Source: Myxococcus sp. RHSTA-1-4
Lineage (GTDB): Bacteria; Myxococcota; Myxococcia; Myxococcales; Myxococcaceae
NCBI RefSeq assembly: GCF_020037125.1
Contig: NZ_JAIQDG010000001.1
Location: forward strand, 558,001-622,000
Direction: 5' to 3'
Length of the DNA: 64,000 nt
Shown here: piece after piece, positions 45,373 through 55,510 of the stretch
Numbering within the stretch: position 1 is the first letter of the stretch
Layout of the letters: every line of letters begins with the position of its first letter
Notes under the pieces: generated by a model
What the model was told of the DNA's origin: nothing
Databases searched by the model: none
Seen by the model: the letters and a program-made list of their open reading frames with translations, nothing else
Program-made: the position numbers and the translations under genes

Positions 45373-46829
45373 GCCATGGCCTCCTGCGCGGGCGAGGCGG
45401 GCGGCAGCCGCAGCGTGAAGCGCGCGCCTCCCAGCGGGCCCGTGTCCGCCTCAATCCGTCCGCCGTGCGCCTCCGCGATGGCCTGGCTCACCGCCAGCCC
45501 CAGGCCCGTCCCCGAGGGCTTCGTGGTGAAGAAGGGCTCGAAGAGGCGCGGCCGGTCCTCCGGCTTCACGCCCGGCCCGGAGTCCGACACCGCCACGCTC
45601 GCCCCGCCATCCGGCGCCGCGTCGATGCGCAGCGCCACCCGGCCCCCCTGCCCCGCCGCCTCCGCCGCGTTCTTCACCAGGTTGAGCAACACCTGCCGCA
45701 GCCGCGGCGGCCACGCCCAGGCGGACGCGTCTCCCTCCACGCGCACCTCCACGTCACCCAGCCGCGAGGACTCGCGCAGCCGCGCCACCACTTCCTCGCA
45801 GACCTCGCGCAGGGGCACGCGCTCCACCGGGCCACGCCCCGGGCGGGACAGGTCCAGCAGCCCCTCGACGATTTGCTGGCAGCGCACCGCCTCTTCCTCC
45901 ACCACCTTCAGGTCCTCCGCGAGCGAGCCCTCCGCCTTGCGCTGCAGCAGGCGCACATACCCGAGGATGACGCCCAGCGGGTTGTTGATTTCGTGCGCCA
46001 CACCCGCCGCCAGCCGGCCGATGCCCGCGAGCTTCTCATGCTGGACGAGCTGCGCCTGGTGCGCGCGGAGCGCCTCCGTCATCCGGTTGAACTGCGCCGC
46101 GAGCTGGCCGAGCTCACCCGGGTCGCCCTCGGGGATGCGGGTGTTCAGGTCGCCGCCGGCCAGCCGCGCCGCGCCCTCGGAGAGCCGCGCCACCGGCCGC
46201 GCCACCGAGTTGCCGATGTAGACGCCCACGCCCACGGCGAACAGCGTGGCCCCGCCGAGGAAGAGCAGGGCCCACCGGAAGCTGGCGTGCTCCACCGCGC
46301 CCACGTGCTCCTCGAAGGAGCCGATGGACGCATCGAAGCGCTGCGCCAGCGAGTCCGCCCGGGCCTGGATTTGCGAGACGAGCTCCAGCGCGCGGCCGTG
46401 CGCCGCGGTGACGGCGGCCTGGTCCTTGGCGAGCACGGCGGGGAGGAGCGTGTCGCGGTAGAGCCGGTCCAGCGCGTCGCCGTTCTGCTGGATGTCCGCG
46501 ACCCAGGTGTGCTCCTGCGCGTCGCGCGCCTGCTCCCGGAGCCGGCGGGTGAGCGCCTCCACGCGGGCCCGGGCCTCGTCGTGAAAGCGCGAGTGGCTGT
46601 CATTGCCGAGGATGATGGTGTGCGCCAGGTGCGCGTACTGGTCCCTCACGGCGGTGGCCAGTTCCAGCGCGTCGCGCACCCGGCCACCGGCCTCGCGGAG
46701 GGTGTGCGAGCCGTCGTGGATGTCCGTCAGCCGGGCGAGCGCGAAGCCGGACGCGGCCGTGAAGAGCGCCACCAGCGCGCCGAAGGCCAGGAGCAGCTTG
46801 CGGGTCGTCGAGCCGGAGGGGGAGAGCAT
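45369..46829 (-). CDS. Membrane sensor histidine kinase partner of the NtrC-type regulator
   Basis: This 486-residue kinase has two transmembrane helices (about 12-32 and 185-205) around a helical periplasmic sensor domain, a HAMP domain, the His-phosphorylation box (GVAHEINNPLGVI), and the ATPase boxes NLVKNAAEA, DSGPGV and GTGLGLAVSQAI. The sensor domain is a four-helix type without known ligand motifs. It is in the same operon as the response regulator with a 4-bp overlap. Confidence 0.94.
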
Positions 46830-46964
46830 CGGGCTCTCTATATCGGGAAGTGAGGGCCTGGGCTGCTCACTGTGCGTCGGCCGGGTGCCCTCCGGGGTGG
46901 GTGGAGCCGGGGAGGGCTGCCGGTAGGCTCGTCAGGCTGCCTGCTTCCTCCGCGGGGGACTCCG

Positions 46965-47180
46965 ATGCAATGCCCGGCCACGTGGGTCTGTGCGCTGTCT
47001 CTTGCCCTGATGGGGTGCCCCGAGATGCACAGGCCCGGCGGCCTCATCGACCGGGCGGCGCACAAGGATGCGCTGGAGAACATTCCAGAGCGATGTACGC
47101 CGGAGGAGTTCCGGAGATACTGCGAGGGAGACAAGAAGCACAGCGCGGCATGCCGCGAGACGTGTGGCGAGACCGAATGA
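46965..47180 (+). CDS. Small Cys-containing lipoprotein
   Basis: The 71-residue product has a signal and lipobox (VCALSLALMGCPEM) and a short mature part with Cys spaced as CTPEEFRRYC and CRETC. No family recognised. Its stop overlaps the start of the next gene (ATGA), so the two are coupled and probably act together at the cell surface. GGGGGACT precedes the ATG. Confidence 0.65.
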   Translation: MQCPATWVCALSLALMGCPEMHRPGGLIDRAAHKDALENIPERCTPEEFRRYCEGDKKHSAACRETCGETE

Positions 47181-48061
47181 GCTGGCGCACGGCACTCAGG
47201 GCAGTCTTCGGGCTTCTACTGCCCCTTCCCATGGTGCTGCTCCTGGCCAGTGCCCTCCCTATGGGCATGCCGGCGCAGCACCAGGTAAATGGACATCAGG
47301 TCAGCCCCGTGCTCGCCGCCGAGGAACGCGCGCGCCTGCAGACCTACCACCGGAACTGCGCGTTGAGTTCCGAGTGTGAGCCGCCCCTCGGGTGCCTGCT
47401 GGATACCCGGGCCGGGGCCCAGTACTGCTCCGACAGCCAGTGCCTGACGGATGTGCAATGCCGGGATGGACAGGTCTGCCGAACCCTGACGACGTCTGGA
47501 GACGGGCCGTTGGTCCGCATCTGCGTTCCAGTGGGTGTCCGCAAGGAAGGCGAGATGTGCGTCGAGATTGGGAGAGCGCTTGATGATGCGTGTGCTCCCG
47601 GGCTCACCTGCGGCGGACAGGACGGCTTCTGCGCCCGCCCATGCAAGAAGAAGGACCCGGCAAGCTGCCCGGAGGGCTTCTTCTGCGCGGAGACCGAGCT
47701 CGAATCCCTATGCCTGCCGACCTGTGAAGAGACGGGATGCCCCGATGGCCAGCACTGCATCCAGTACGAAGACGGTGCCTCCGCGTGCGAGAAGGTCTAC
47801 GGAACCAACTGCCGCCAGACACCGTGCACTGACAACCAGGAATGTCTGCTGGACCACGAGACGAGCCGCCCCGCCACGGTATGGATGCATTGCTGGCAGT
47901 CCTGCCGCGGGGACCCGTCCTCCTGCCCCCCCGGACTCATCTGCGATGGCTGGAGCTGCCACCCTCCCTGTGACCCCAACGGCCCCAACACCTGCGCGGA
48001 GGGCTATCGTTGCAAGAAAGCCCGCCCCAACCGGCCGTGGGTCTGCCTGCCGGACTACTAG
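47177..48061 (+). CDS. Cys-rich exported protein (EGF/Dickkopf-like cysteine pattern)
   Basis: A 294-residue protein with an N-terminal hydrophobic signal (GLLLPLPMVLLLASALPMG) and more than 25 cysteines in repeating C-x6-C / CxxGxxC patterns (SSECEPPLGCLL, DVQCRDGQVC, GCPDGQHCIQ, CAEGYRCKK). These repeats are common in secreted or surface myxobacterial proteins and should be disulfide-bonded. The function is unknown. It is coupled to the small lipoprotein gene upstream. Confidence 0.72.
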   Translation: MSWRTALRAVFGLLLPLPMVLLLASALPMGMPAQHQVNGHQVSPVLAAEERARLQTYHRNCALSSECEPPLGCLLDTRAGAQYCSDSQCLTDVQCRDGQVCRTLTTSGDGPLVRICVPVGVRKEGEMCVEIGRALDDACAPGLTCGGQDGFCARPCKKKDPASCPEGFFCAETELESLCLPTCEETGCPDGQHCIQYEDGASACEKVYGTNCRQTPCTDNQECLLDHETSRPATVWMHCWQSCRGDPSSCPPGLICDGWSCHPPCDPNGPNTCAEGYRCKKARPNRPWVCLPDY

Positions 48062-48161
48062 CGAGCTACGCCATCCCCCTTGCACCCCCGCCTCCGCCCG
48101 AGCATGACAGGGCCCCTCCCCAGCCCACACGGGCCCACGGAAGGGACGGAGGAACAACCAC

Positions 48162-49097
48162 ATGGCCCCGCGATTCAAGAACCTCGACGGCAGCGGGCCG
48201 CAGCCGTTCGACCGCATCTTCAAGTGGGCCGTGACGGACAAGTTCACCGGCCGCCGCCGCAAGTCCCCGGACCGCGCGCCCGTCCCCCGCGTGGAGCCGG
48301 ACCTCGCCCTGCTCGCCACGCCTCCCTCGCCGGGTGAAGGCGCCCGCCTCACCTGGCTCGGCCACGCCAGCTGGCTCGTCCAGCTCGACGGCGTATCCCT
48401 CCTCATCGACCCCGTGCTGCGCGATGCCATCAACGTCGTCATCCGCCGCAACGTCCCTCCCGGCGTCCCCGTGGAGAAGCTGCCGCCCATCACCGCCAGC
48501 CTCGTCTCCCACAACCACTACGACCACCTGGACCTGCCCACCCTGAAGGACGTCGGCGCGCCCATCGTCACCGGCCTCGGCCACACGCCCGTGTTCCGCG
48601 GCTCGGGACAGCCCGTCACCGAGCTGGACTGGTGGCAGTCCACGAAGGTGGGCCCCGTCACCGTGCACTTCGTCCCCTCGCAGCACTGGAGCCGCCGCGG
48701 CCTCAACGACATCAACGAGATGCTCTGGGGCGGCTTCGTGGTGGAGGGCTCCAGCGCCCGCGTCTTCCACTCCGGCGACACCGCGTACTTCGACGGCTTC
48801 AAGGAAATCGGCCGGCGCTTCCCCGGCCTCGACGCCGCGCTGCTTCCCATCGGCGCGTATGACCCGGCCTGGTTCATGAGCCACCAGCACATGAACCCCG
48901 AGGAGGCCGTCCAGGCCTTCGAGGACCTCGGCGCCGCGCGCTTCCTCGCCATGCACTGGGGCACCTTCAAGCTCACGGACGAGCCGCTCGACGAGCCTCC
49001 CCAGCGCCTGGACGCGGAGTGGACCCGCCGTGGCCTGCCGCGTGAGCGCGTCCACGTCCTCCCCGTGGGTGGGACACTCACCGTGCGCGCCGGTTGA
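48162..49097 (+). CDS. Metallo-beta-lactamase-fold hydrolase (NAPE-PLD/UlaG-like)
   Basis: The 311-residue protein carries the metal-binding motif SHNHYDHLDL (about residue 115), with LGHASWLVQ before it and QHWSRRG, HSGDTAYF and AMHWGTF after it. The QHWSxRG and AMHWGTF elements are typical of the NAPE-phospholipase D-like subgroup. It is probably a cytoplasmic or membrane-associated phosphodiesterase acting on a lipid or nucleotide. GGAGG lies nine bases before the ATG. The M14 peptidase follows 31 bp later. Confidence 0.9.
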   Translation: MAPRFKNLDGSGPQPFDRIFKWAVTDKFTGRRRKSPDRAPVPRVEPDLALLATPPSPGEGARLTWLGHASWLVQLDGVSLLIDPVLRDAINVVIRRNVPPGVPVEKLPPITASLVSHNHYDHLDLPTLKDVGAPIVTGLGHTPVFRGSGQPVTELDWWQSTKVGPVTVHFVPSQHWSRRGLNDINEMLWGGFVVEGSSARVFHSGDTAYFDGFKEIGRRFPGLDAALLPIGAYDPAWFMSHQHMNPEEAVQAFEDLGAARFLAMHWGTFKLTDEPLDEPPQRLDAEWTRRGLPRERVHVLPVGGTLTVRAG

Positions 49098-49128
49098 AAC
49101 ACTCCAAAGCCTGTGCTGTGGGAAGGCC

Positions 49129-50892
49129 ATGCTCCTCCCCGCCCTCCTCGCCCTGACGCTCACCCAGGCACCACCCCCTCTCACCACCGTCGCGGAACAG
49201 AGCGGCTGGAAGCGCACAGGCCGCTACGCGGAGGTGGAGTCGCTCTGCCGCGCCCTCCCCAGGGCCTTCCCCGGCAAGGTGCGCTGCGACACGCTCGGCA
49301 CCACGCCCGAGGGCCGGCCCCTGCTCGCGCTCGTCGCCAGCGCGGACGGCACCCTCACTCCCGCCGCCGCCGTGAAGAAGGGCCGCCCCGTCGTCTTCTT
49401 CCAGGGCGGCATCCACGCCGGAGAGATTGACGGCAAGGACGCCGGCTTCTGGCTGCTGCGGGACATGCTCACCGGCACCGCGCTGCCCGGCGTGCTCAAG
49501 GGCGTCACCGCCGTCTTCGTCCCCGTCTTCAACGTGGACGGCCACGAGCGCTTCGGCACCAACCACCGCCCCAACCAGGTGGGCCCCGAGGAGATGGGCT
49601 GGCGCGCCACCGGGCAGAACCTCAACCTCAACCGCGACTACGTGAAGGCGGACGCCCCGGAGATGGTGGCGCTGCTGAAGTACCTCCACGCGTGGGACCC
49701 GCTCGTCTACGCGGACCTGCACGTCACCGACGGCGCCAGGTTCGAGCCTGACGTGTCCGTGAGCCTGGAGCCGCAGAAGTCCGGCCCGGAGGGCCTGCGC
49801 GTCCTGGGCGTGAAGCTGCGCGAGGAGCTCTTCACCGAGCTGGAGTCCCTGGGCCACCAGCCCCTGGAGTTCTACCCGGCCTTCCTCGAGGACGATGACC
49901 CGGCCTCCGGCTTCGCCTACGGCGTGCCCCCGCCGCGCTTCAGCCACGCCTACTGGGCCGTCCACCACCGCTTCGGCGTGCTGGTGGAGACGCACTCGTG
50001 GAAGCCCTACGCGCAGCGCGTGAAGGCCACCCGAAACGTAGTGGCGGGCCTGCTGCGGCTGGTGGCCCGGGACGGCGCCGCCCTGCGCGCGGCGGTGAAG
50101 GCGGCGGACGAGGAGAGCGCGTCCGGCCGGGTGCGCGAGGTGGTGCTCGGCTGGGAGCACACGGAGATGAGCCGCACCCTCGCCTTCCGCGGCTACGCCT
50201 ACGAGCGTGCCGCTTCGGACGTGTCCGGCCAGCCGTGGATTCGCTACGACGACTCGAAGCCGCGGGTGTGGAACGTGCCCTACTTCGCGGACATCCGCCC
50301 CGCCCTCACCGTGGCGCTTCCCTCGGGTGGCTACCTGGTGCCTCCGGCGCACGCCGCGAAGGTGGAGGAGAAGCTCACCACCCATGGCCTGCGCTTCCAG
50401 CGGCTCACCCGCGCCGTGCCCGCCGCCGAGGCCGAGCAGTTCCGCGCCACCGACGTGAAGTGGGGCGCGCAGTCCGTGGAGGGCCGGCAGACGCTCGCCG
50501 TGAAGGGCGCGTGGGAGCGGACCACGCACGCGCTGCCCGCGGGCACGCTGTACGTGCCGGTGGCCCAGCCGGGCGTGGAACTGGTGGCCCACCTGCTGGA
50601 GCCCACGGGGCCGGACTCGCTGCTGGCGTGGGGCTTCTTCAATCCCCACTTCGAGCAGAAGGAATACATCGAGGACTACGTGCTGGAGCCCTTCGCCCGG
50701 GAGCTGCTGGCGAAGGACGCCGCGGTGAAGGCCGAGTGGGAGGCGAAGCTGAAGGACGCCGCCTTCGCCAACGACGCGCGCGCCCGCCTGCGCTTCTTCT
50801 ACGAGCGCCACCCCGCTCGCGACGCCCGCCTGCGCGTCTACCCCGTCCTCCGCACCCAGGCCGCCCCTTCCGTGCTGGCGGCCGGGAAGTAG
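49129..50892 (+). CDS. Secreted M14-family zinc carboxypeptidase
   Basis: This 587-residue protein has a signal peptide (MLLPALLALTLTQA), then a peptidase M14 domain. The zinc ligands are HAGE (GGIHAGEIDG, about residue 94) and the His of YADLHVTDG (about 199); the catalytic Glu is likely in LVETHSWKPY (about 286). NLNRDY between them is also conserved. A C-terminal domain of about 250 residues has no obvious match. It should trim peptides outside the cell, fitting a predatory lifestyle. GGAAGG is very close to the ATG. Confidence 0.88.
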   Translation: MLLPALLALTLTQAPPPLTTVAEQSGWKRTGRYAEVESLCRALPRAFPGKVRCDTLGTTPEGRPLLALVASADGTLTPAAAVKKGRPVVFFQGGIHAGEIDGKDAGFWLLRDMLTGTALPGVLKGVTAVFVPVFNVDGHERFGTNHRPNQVGPEEMGWRATGQNLNLNRDYVKADAPEMVALLKYLHAWDPLVYADLHVTDGARFEPDVSVSLEPQKSGPEGLRVLGVKLREELFTELESLGHQPLEFYPAFLEDDDPASGFAYGVPPPRFSHAYWAVHHRFGVLVETHSWKPYAQRVKATRNVVAGLLRLVARDGAALRAAVKAADEESASGRVREVVLGWEHTEMSRTLAFRGYAYERAASDVSGQPWIRYDDSKPRVWNVPYFADIRPALTVALPSGGYLVPPAHAAKVEEKLTTHGLRFQRLTRAVPAAEAEQFRATDVKWGAQSVEGRQTLAVKGAWERTTHALPAGTLYVPVAQPGVELVAHLLEPTGPDSLLAWGFFNPHFEQKEYIEDYVLEPFARELLAKDAAVKAEWEAKLKDAAFANDARARLRFFYERHPARDARLRVYPVLRTQAAPSVLAAGK

Positions 50893-50913
50893 CGCCCGCC
50901 CCCTGAAACGGGA

Positions 50914-50949
50914 ACGCCCCGGGAGCGCGAGGCCCCGGGGCGTTTCGTT
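50914..50949 (+). terminator. Terminator between the M14 peptidase and cglD
   Basis: ACGCCCCGGG (50914-50923) pairs perfectly with CCCGGGGCGT (50934-50943), then TTCGTTC. It lies between two converging genes and probably stops both. Confidence 0.75.
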
Positions 50950-51006
50950 CAGCACCTGCCCCGCCCCGGACTCCCGCGTGACGGGAGGCCGGAGCGGCGG
51001 GCGCCA

Positions 51007-54000
51007 TCAGCCGATGGTGCCCTCACACGCGCAGGTGCTCGGGTTGCACGTCTCACGGAGGCCGCAGCCACCGCAGTCCGGCTTGCACACGCACGCGCAC
51101 GCATTGGCATCCGGCTGGTACCGGGAGCCGCAGTTGAGCGCCGCCGTGTCGCACACGCAGCCGCACGCGTTCGCGTCGAAGGTGTAGCCCGCCGCGCAGG
51201 TGGCGCTCTGCACGCAGGTGCATGCGCAGGCCGCCTGGTTGCACGTCTCATACGTCCCGCACGTCCCGCCGCAGTCCGCCGTGCAGGTGAAGGCGCACAC
51301 CGCCGGGTCCGTGTTGCACACCTGGCCCGGCGAGCCACCGCCGCCGCAGTCGGCCGGGCACTCGCACCGGTCCGTCGCGCGGTTGCAGACGAGCTTGCCA
51401 CGGCAGAAGTCCGCCTCGCTGGCGTCGTAGTACACCGTGTCCGACTTGCACGGAGGCGGCGCCCCGTTGGGGTTGGTGGTGCGGTCGCTCCAGTACCGGT
51501 AGGACACTGCCGCCAGCGTGGTGCCCGCCACCTTCGGGCGGCAGGCGCCATAGAAGGACACCGCCCGGCTGATGCCGTCCACGTCGAAGCCGTTCGTCCG
51601 GCTGCGCGGCAGGTCGCCCGAGTTCGGGCACGCCGCCGAGTCCGTCACCTCCGCCACCGCCACCTTCAGCGAGGCGCCGATGGGCGGCTTCTGCGTCCTG
51701 TAGCCCACCGAGGCGATGACACTGTCGACGATGGCGTTGATGGTGGTGGTGATGGAGGCCGCGTCGCGGATGCTCCCGTACACGCCGCCCGTGGCCTGGA
51801 TGATGTCCAGGTGCCGCGGGTTGGCGTTCTCCTCGTAGTTGTTCGAGTTGTTCGGGTCCACCCAGCAGCGCGGCCCGTCCGGCGGGCAGATGATGCCGTG
51901 GACCTGGATGGCCTGGTCCACCGGGTTGTTGCTCTCCCCCGCCACCGAGCCCGTGTCCATGAAGTACTGCGTGAAGGTGGAGACGGGGTTGGAGGACTGG
52001 TCTCGCGTGTCCGTCAGGATGACGACCACCACCTTGGCCCCCGCGCGGATGCGGGTCTCCGCCGTGCCGCCGGCCGCCTTCAGGTCATTGAGGGCCTTGC
52101 GCGCGGCGTCCAGCGAGCGCTCCGTGCCGGTGCCGTCGATGTTCACCCAGCACTGGTTGTTGCTCGTGCAGGTGGTGGCCTCACCACCCGCGGGGATGGT
52201 GACGTTGGAGCACTGGCCGTTGCCGCCACAGGTGCTGTTCTCCGTCAGCCACGCCCGGAACTGGTTGACGTTGCGGGTGAAGCCGCGCAGCACGCCGGTG
52301 TTGGTCTCACCGGACGTGGTGTAGCTCGTCGTCACCATGGCCAGGCGCCAGTCGAGCGTCGCGTTGCCCAGCTTCTGCGCCACCGCCGAGGCCGCGTCCG
52401 CCAGCGACTGCTGCGACGTGGCCATGGAGCCGCTGTCGTCCACCACGAAGAGGAAGTCCACCACCGCCTGCCGGGAGGTGAACTGCTCGCACTGCACCGC
52501 GTCCGCGTCACCGAACTGCGCCAGCGCCGTGCCACCCGCCGTGTCCGACAGCGTGAAGAGGCTGCCGCCCTCGGTGTACCGGGCCGTGGGGGTGATGGCC
52601 AGCACCACCACCACGCTCTGGTTGGAGCGGTGCACGTACTGCGCCTGAATCTTGAACGGACCGGTGACTCCGGCCGTCCCCGCCAGCGCGCCGGCGCTGT
52701 TGGGCACCAGCGAGCGGGCCAGGGTGTTGGTGAAGGTCTTCAGGTCCGCCGTGCCCGCCTGCGAGTAGCGCGCGGCCAGCGCCGGGAAGCCGTCCCAGGT
52801 GGTGAAGGTCTGCGTGTAGTCGCGCGTGGCGGTGTTGAAGGACGCCGTGCGGATGCCGGCCTCGTCCGCGGTGGGGTCCGCGGCGGTGCCCACCTGGCCA
52901 CGCTTGTACGCAATCAGCGTCACCTGCTTCGTGTCGTCCCAGCCGATGAGGCCCACCGAGCTGCCATTCACGGTGAGGTTCACCAGGTTGGCGTCCTTGA
53001 AGGTGCCGGGCAGCGCCAGCCGGAGGTCTCCGCCGGAGTCCTCCTTGAAGGTGACGGTGCGCAGGTTGGTCGTCTTGCACGCCTGGCCCGCGGGCGTGCC
53101 GGCCGCGCCGTCGTTGGGGTTGCGCGGGTCCAGCTCGCCCGGGTCCACCTGGCCGTTCTGGTTGGCGTCCTCCGCGCCGTCCTGGATGCCATCACCGTCC
53201 GTGTCGGCGTTCACCGGCGTGGTGGTCGTCGTCGTATGCGTGTCGCCGGAGTAGCCGCAGTTGGTGCGGGGGGCCGCCGCCGTCGCCACGCCGCGCTCCA
53301 GGCCGTCCCTCAGGCCGTCACCGTCCGTGTCCGGGTTGGTGGGGTCCGTCTCGTTCGTGTCCACGCGCCCGTTGTTATTGGGGTCCTCGCCCAGGAAGCC
53401 GCCGCGGCCGGGGCCATCCTGCAGGCCGTCGCAGTCGGTGTCCGTCAGGCGCGGGTCCGTCTCGTTCGCGTCCACGCGGCCGTTGCGGTTCTCGTCCTCC
53501 ACGCCGTCCTGCGTGCCGTCACCGTCCGTGTCGGCGTTGTCCTTGTTGGTGCCGGTGGCGGTCTCCACCGCGTCGGGGATGCCGTCGAAGTCCGCGTCCG
53601 GCACGGAGGCGGCGCAGTCCGCCACCCGCGGGTCCGTCTCGCCCGTGTCCTTCACGCCATCGTGGTCCTTGTCCTCGTCGCCGTCGCTGCACGAATCGCC
53701 GTCGGTGTCCGGCTTGAGCGGGTCCGTGCCCCGGTTCTTCTCCAGGCCGTCCGGCAGCCCGTCGCCATCCGTGTCCCGGTTGCGCGGGTCCGTCTCGCCC
53801 GGGCTCACCGTGCCGCTGACGTTGGTGTCCTCCTCGTTCTCCTTCAGCCCGTCGCCGTCCGAGTCGAGCGCGTTCGGGTCCGTCTCGCCCGGCTCCCGCG
53901 AGCCGTTGCGGTTGGTGTCCTCCAGGCCGTCCGCGAGGCCATCACCGTCCGTGTCCGCCTTCACCGGCGAGGTGCGCGTGGCGGGGTCCGCGTCCGCGCG

Positions 54001-54408
54001 GAAGGTGCAGGTGGTGTTGAGCGTGGTGGTGCGGCCCACCTCCACGCCGTCGCGGATGCCGTCGCCATCCGTGTCACGCAGGCCCGGGTCCGTCTTCAGG
54101 CCACCGGTGTACACGTTCGCGAACTCCTCCGCGTCCGTCAGTCCGTCGCAGTCCGAGTCCTGCTGCGTGTTGTTCCCATTGGCCACGTCCGTGGGCACAC
54201 GGCCCGGGTCCGGGTCCGGGTCCGGCTCGATGCCGGCATCCTCTTCCGGCGGTGGGCCGCCGCTGTCGGGCACGTCCGAGCCACCATCCGTACCAGCATC
54301 CACGACGGGCTTCGGGTCTTGAGGGTCATCACCGCCACCGCAGCCGGCCAGCAGCGAGGCTGCCAGCAGCGCACAGGTGACGAACTGCCTGAGAGGGGTT
54401 CGCATCAT
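51007..54408 (-). CDS. cglD: CglD-like surface lipoprotein with thrombospondin-3 repeats and a vWA domain
   Basis: The 1,133-residue protein has a lipobox ([13 protein letters not shown]), an acidic Pro-rich linker, and from about residue 75 to 430 a long series of calcium-binding thrombospondin type 3 repeats ([12 protein letters not shown] and variants). A von Willebrand A domain with MIDAS motif DDSGSMATS follows near residue 665. The last 100 residues are Cys-rich, with repeats such as [13 protein letters not shown] and [13 protein letters not shown]. This architecture matches the M. xanthus adventurous-gliding lipoprotein CglD, known to be transferable between cells by contact. ATG at 54408 has GGAG upstream. 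Confidence 0.78.
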   Translation of the reverse strand: MMRTPLRQFVTCALLAASLLAGCGGGDDPQDPKPVVDAGTDGGSDVPDSGGPPPEEDAGIEPDPDPDPGRVPTDVANGNNTQQDSDCDGLTDAEEFANVYTGGLKTDPGLRDTDGDGIRDGVEVGRTTTLNTTCTFRADADPATRTSPVKADTDGDGLADGLEDTNRNGSREPGETDPNALDSDGDGLKENEEDTNVSGTVSPGETDPRNRDTDGDGLPDGLEKNRGTDPLKPDTDGDSCSDGDEDKDHDGVKDTGETDPRVADCAASVPDADFDGIPDAVETATGTNKDNADTDGDGTQDGVEDENRNGRVDANETDPRLTDTDCDGLQDGPGRGGFLGEDPNNNGRVDTNETDPTNPDTDGDGLRDGLERGVATAAAPRTNCGYSGDTHTTTTTTPVNADTDGDGIQDGAEDANQNGQVDPGELDPRNPNDGAAGTPAGQACKTTNLRTVTFKEDSGGDLRLALPGTFKDANLVNLTVNGSSVGLIGWDDTKQVTLIAYKRGQVGTAADPTADEAGIRTASFNTATRDYTQTFTTWDGFPALAARYSQAGTADLKTFTNTLARSLVPNSAGALAGTAGVTGPFKIQAQYVHRSNQSVVVVLAITPTARYTEGGSLFTLSDTAGGTALAQFGDADAVQCEQFTSRQAVVDFLFVVDDSGSMATSQQSLADAASAVAQKLGNATLDWRLAMVTTSYTTSGETNTGVLRGFTRNVNQFRAWLTENSTCGGNGQCSNVTIPAGGEATTCTSNNQCWVNIDGTGTERSLDAARKALNDLKAAGGTAETRIRAGAKVVVVILTDTRDQSSNPVSTFTQYFMDTGSVAGESNNPVDQAIQVHGIICPPDGPRCWVDPNNSNNYEENANPRHLDIIQATGGVYGSIRDAASITTTINAIVDSVIASVGYRTQKPPIGASLKVAVAEVTDSAACPNSGDLPRSRTNGFDVDGISRAVSFYGACRPKVAGTTLAAVSYRYWSDRTTNPNGAPPPCKSDTVYYDASEADFCRGKLVCNRATDRCECPADCGGGGSPGQVCNTDPAVCAFTCTADCGGTCGTYETCNQAACACTCVQSATCAAGYTFDANACGCVCDTAALNCGSRYQPDANACACVCKPDCGGCGLRETCNPSTCACEGTIG

Positions 54409-54620
54409 CCTTGACTCCAACTGGCTTCGACCCCGGTTGGGGGGGATGGGTCGAAGCAGACATCCAGTCTAGAGAGCGGTTGCGCCCCTGCCGAGTGTCT
54501 ATTCCCCGCAGGGCGAAAGAAGGTCAGCGCCCGGCCGCTTTCCATGCAGTCTCAGGAGCAGATTGCGCCGGGACTGTGAGCAAAGGGGTGTTCGCGAGGT
54601 TGGAGGGCTCGGATATCGTC

Positions 54621-55508
54621 ATGTCCGTGCCAGTCTTCGGTCTAGCGGCATTGTGGAATGGCTCGGCACCGCCGGAGCGCGTGGCGGCCTGGGTGGAAGG
54701 GCTCAACGCGCTGCTGCCCATGGCCCAGTCGCTCCAGCTCGTGGTGGCGCTGCGCGCGGAGGACGGCGGCATCGAGCTGAAGGTGGAGGCGCCCGGCTAC
54801 CCACGCGCCGCGGTGGAGCGGCTCGCGGAGGAGGTGAAGCGCAGTGGCGGCACCTTCGTGGAGCTGTGGCGTCTGCCCAAGGCCGAGCGTGATGGCTTTC
54901 GCGCCACCACGTTCGGTGGTGGCACCCCGTACCCGGGCGAGGAGCGCGCCGCCGCCGCTCGGGCGTTGCAGCAGCACCTGAGCAAGCTGGCGGCCAGTGG
55001 CGTGCACGCCTCGAGCCCACCCGCCAGCCCGCTGGATGCGCCCGTGCCCGGCAGGGCGACCCCGTCCGGGAGGACGCCCGCGGTCGCCAGGCCGGAGGAG
55101 CCCGCCGCTCCCACTCCCCCCGCTGGCGCCGCGGCGCCGCCCACGGCGGCCCAGGCCCACCGCGTGCCCATGGCGCCGCCGGGCAGCCCCCAGCGGCGCG
55201 GACGGCGCTTCGCGGTGACGCTGGAGCTGGAGTTCCGCACCGAACTGGACTTCGTGCGCGAGCACGCGCTCAACATCTCCAATGGGGGCCTCTTCGTGCG
55301 CACCGCGCACCGGCCGCTGCCCGACAGCGTCGTCACCGTGGACGTGAAGCTGCCCAACGGTGAGCGGCTGCAAGGGGACGCGGTGGTGGTGCACGTGGTG
55401 GACGACCCATACACCGGCGGCGTGGGGCTCGCGTTCCTCAGCGACGACGCCACCTTCGCCCGGACGCTGGACCGCTACCTCGCGAGCCTGGCCGGCGGTG
55501 CGGGCTGA
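54621..55508 (+). CDS. PilZ-domain protein
   Basis: A 295-residue protein: an N-terminal domain of about 125 residues of unknown type, a Pro/Ala-rich linker, and a C-terminal PilZ-like domain (RRGRRFAVTLELEFRT, NISNGGLFVRT, GVGLAFL). RxxxR and the NxSxGG motif that bind c-di-GMP are mostly present (RRGRR, NISNGG). Such proteins are abundant in myxobacteria. The kinase gene starts two bases after its stop, so the two probably form one signalling unit. The start is uncertain: ATG 54621 opens MSVPVFGLAALW, but its GGAGGG site is 14 bases away. Confidence 0.82.
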   Translation: MSVPVFGLAALWNGSAPPERVAAWVEGLNALLPMAQSLQLVVALRAEDGGIELKVEAPGYPRAAVERLAEEVKRSGGTFVELWRLPKAERDGFRATTFGGGTPYPGEERAAAARALQQHLSKLAASGVHASSPPASPLDAPVPGRATPSGRTPAVARPEEPAAPTPPAGAAAPPTAAQAHRVPMAPPGSPQRRGRRFAVTLELEFRTELDFVREHALNISNGGLFVRTAHRPLPDSVVTVDVKLPNGERLQGDAVVVHVVDDPYTGGVGLAFLSDDATFARTLDRYLASLAGGAG

Positions 55509-55510
55509 CG

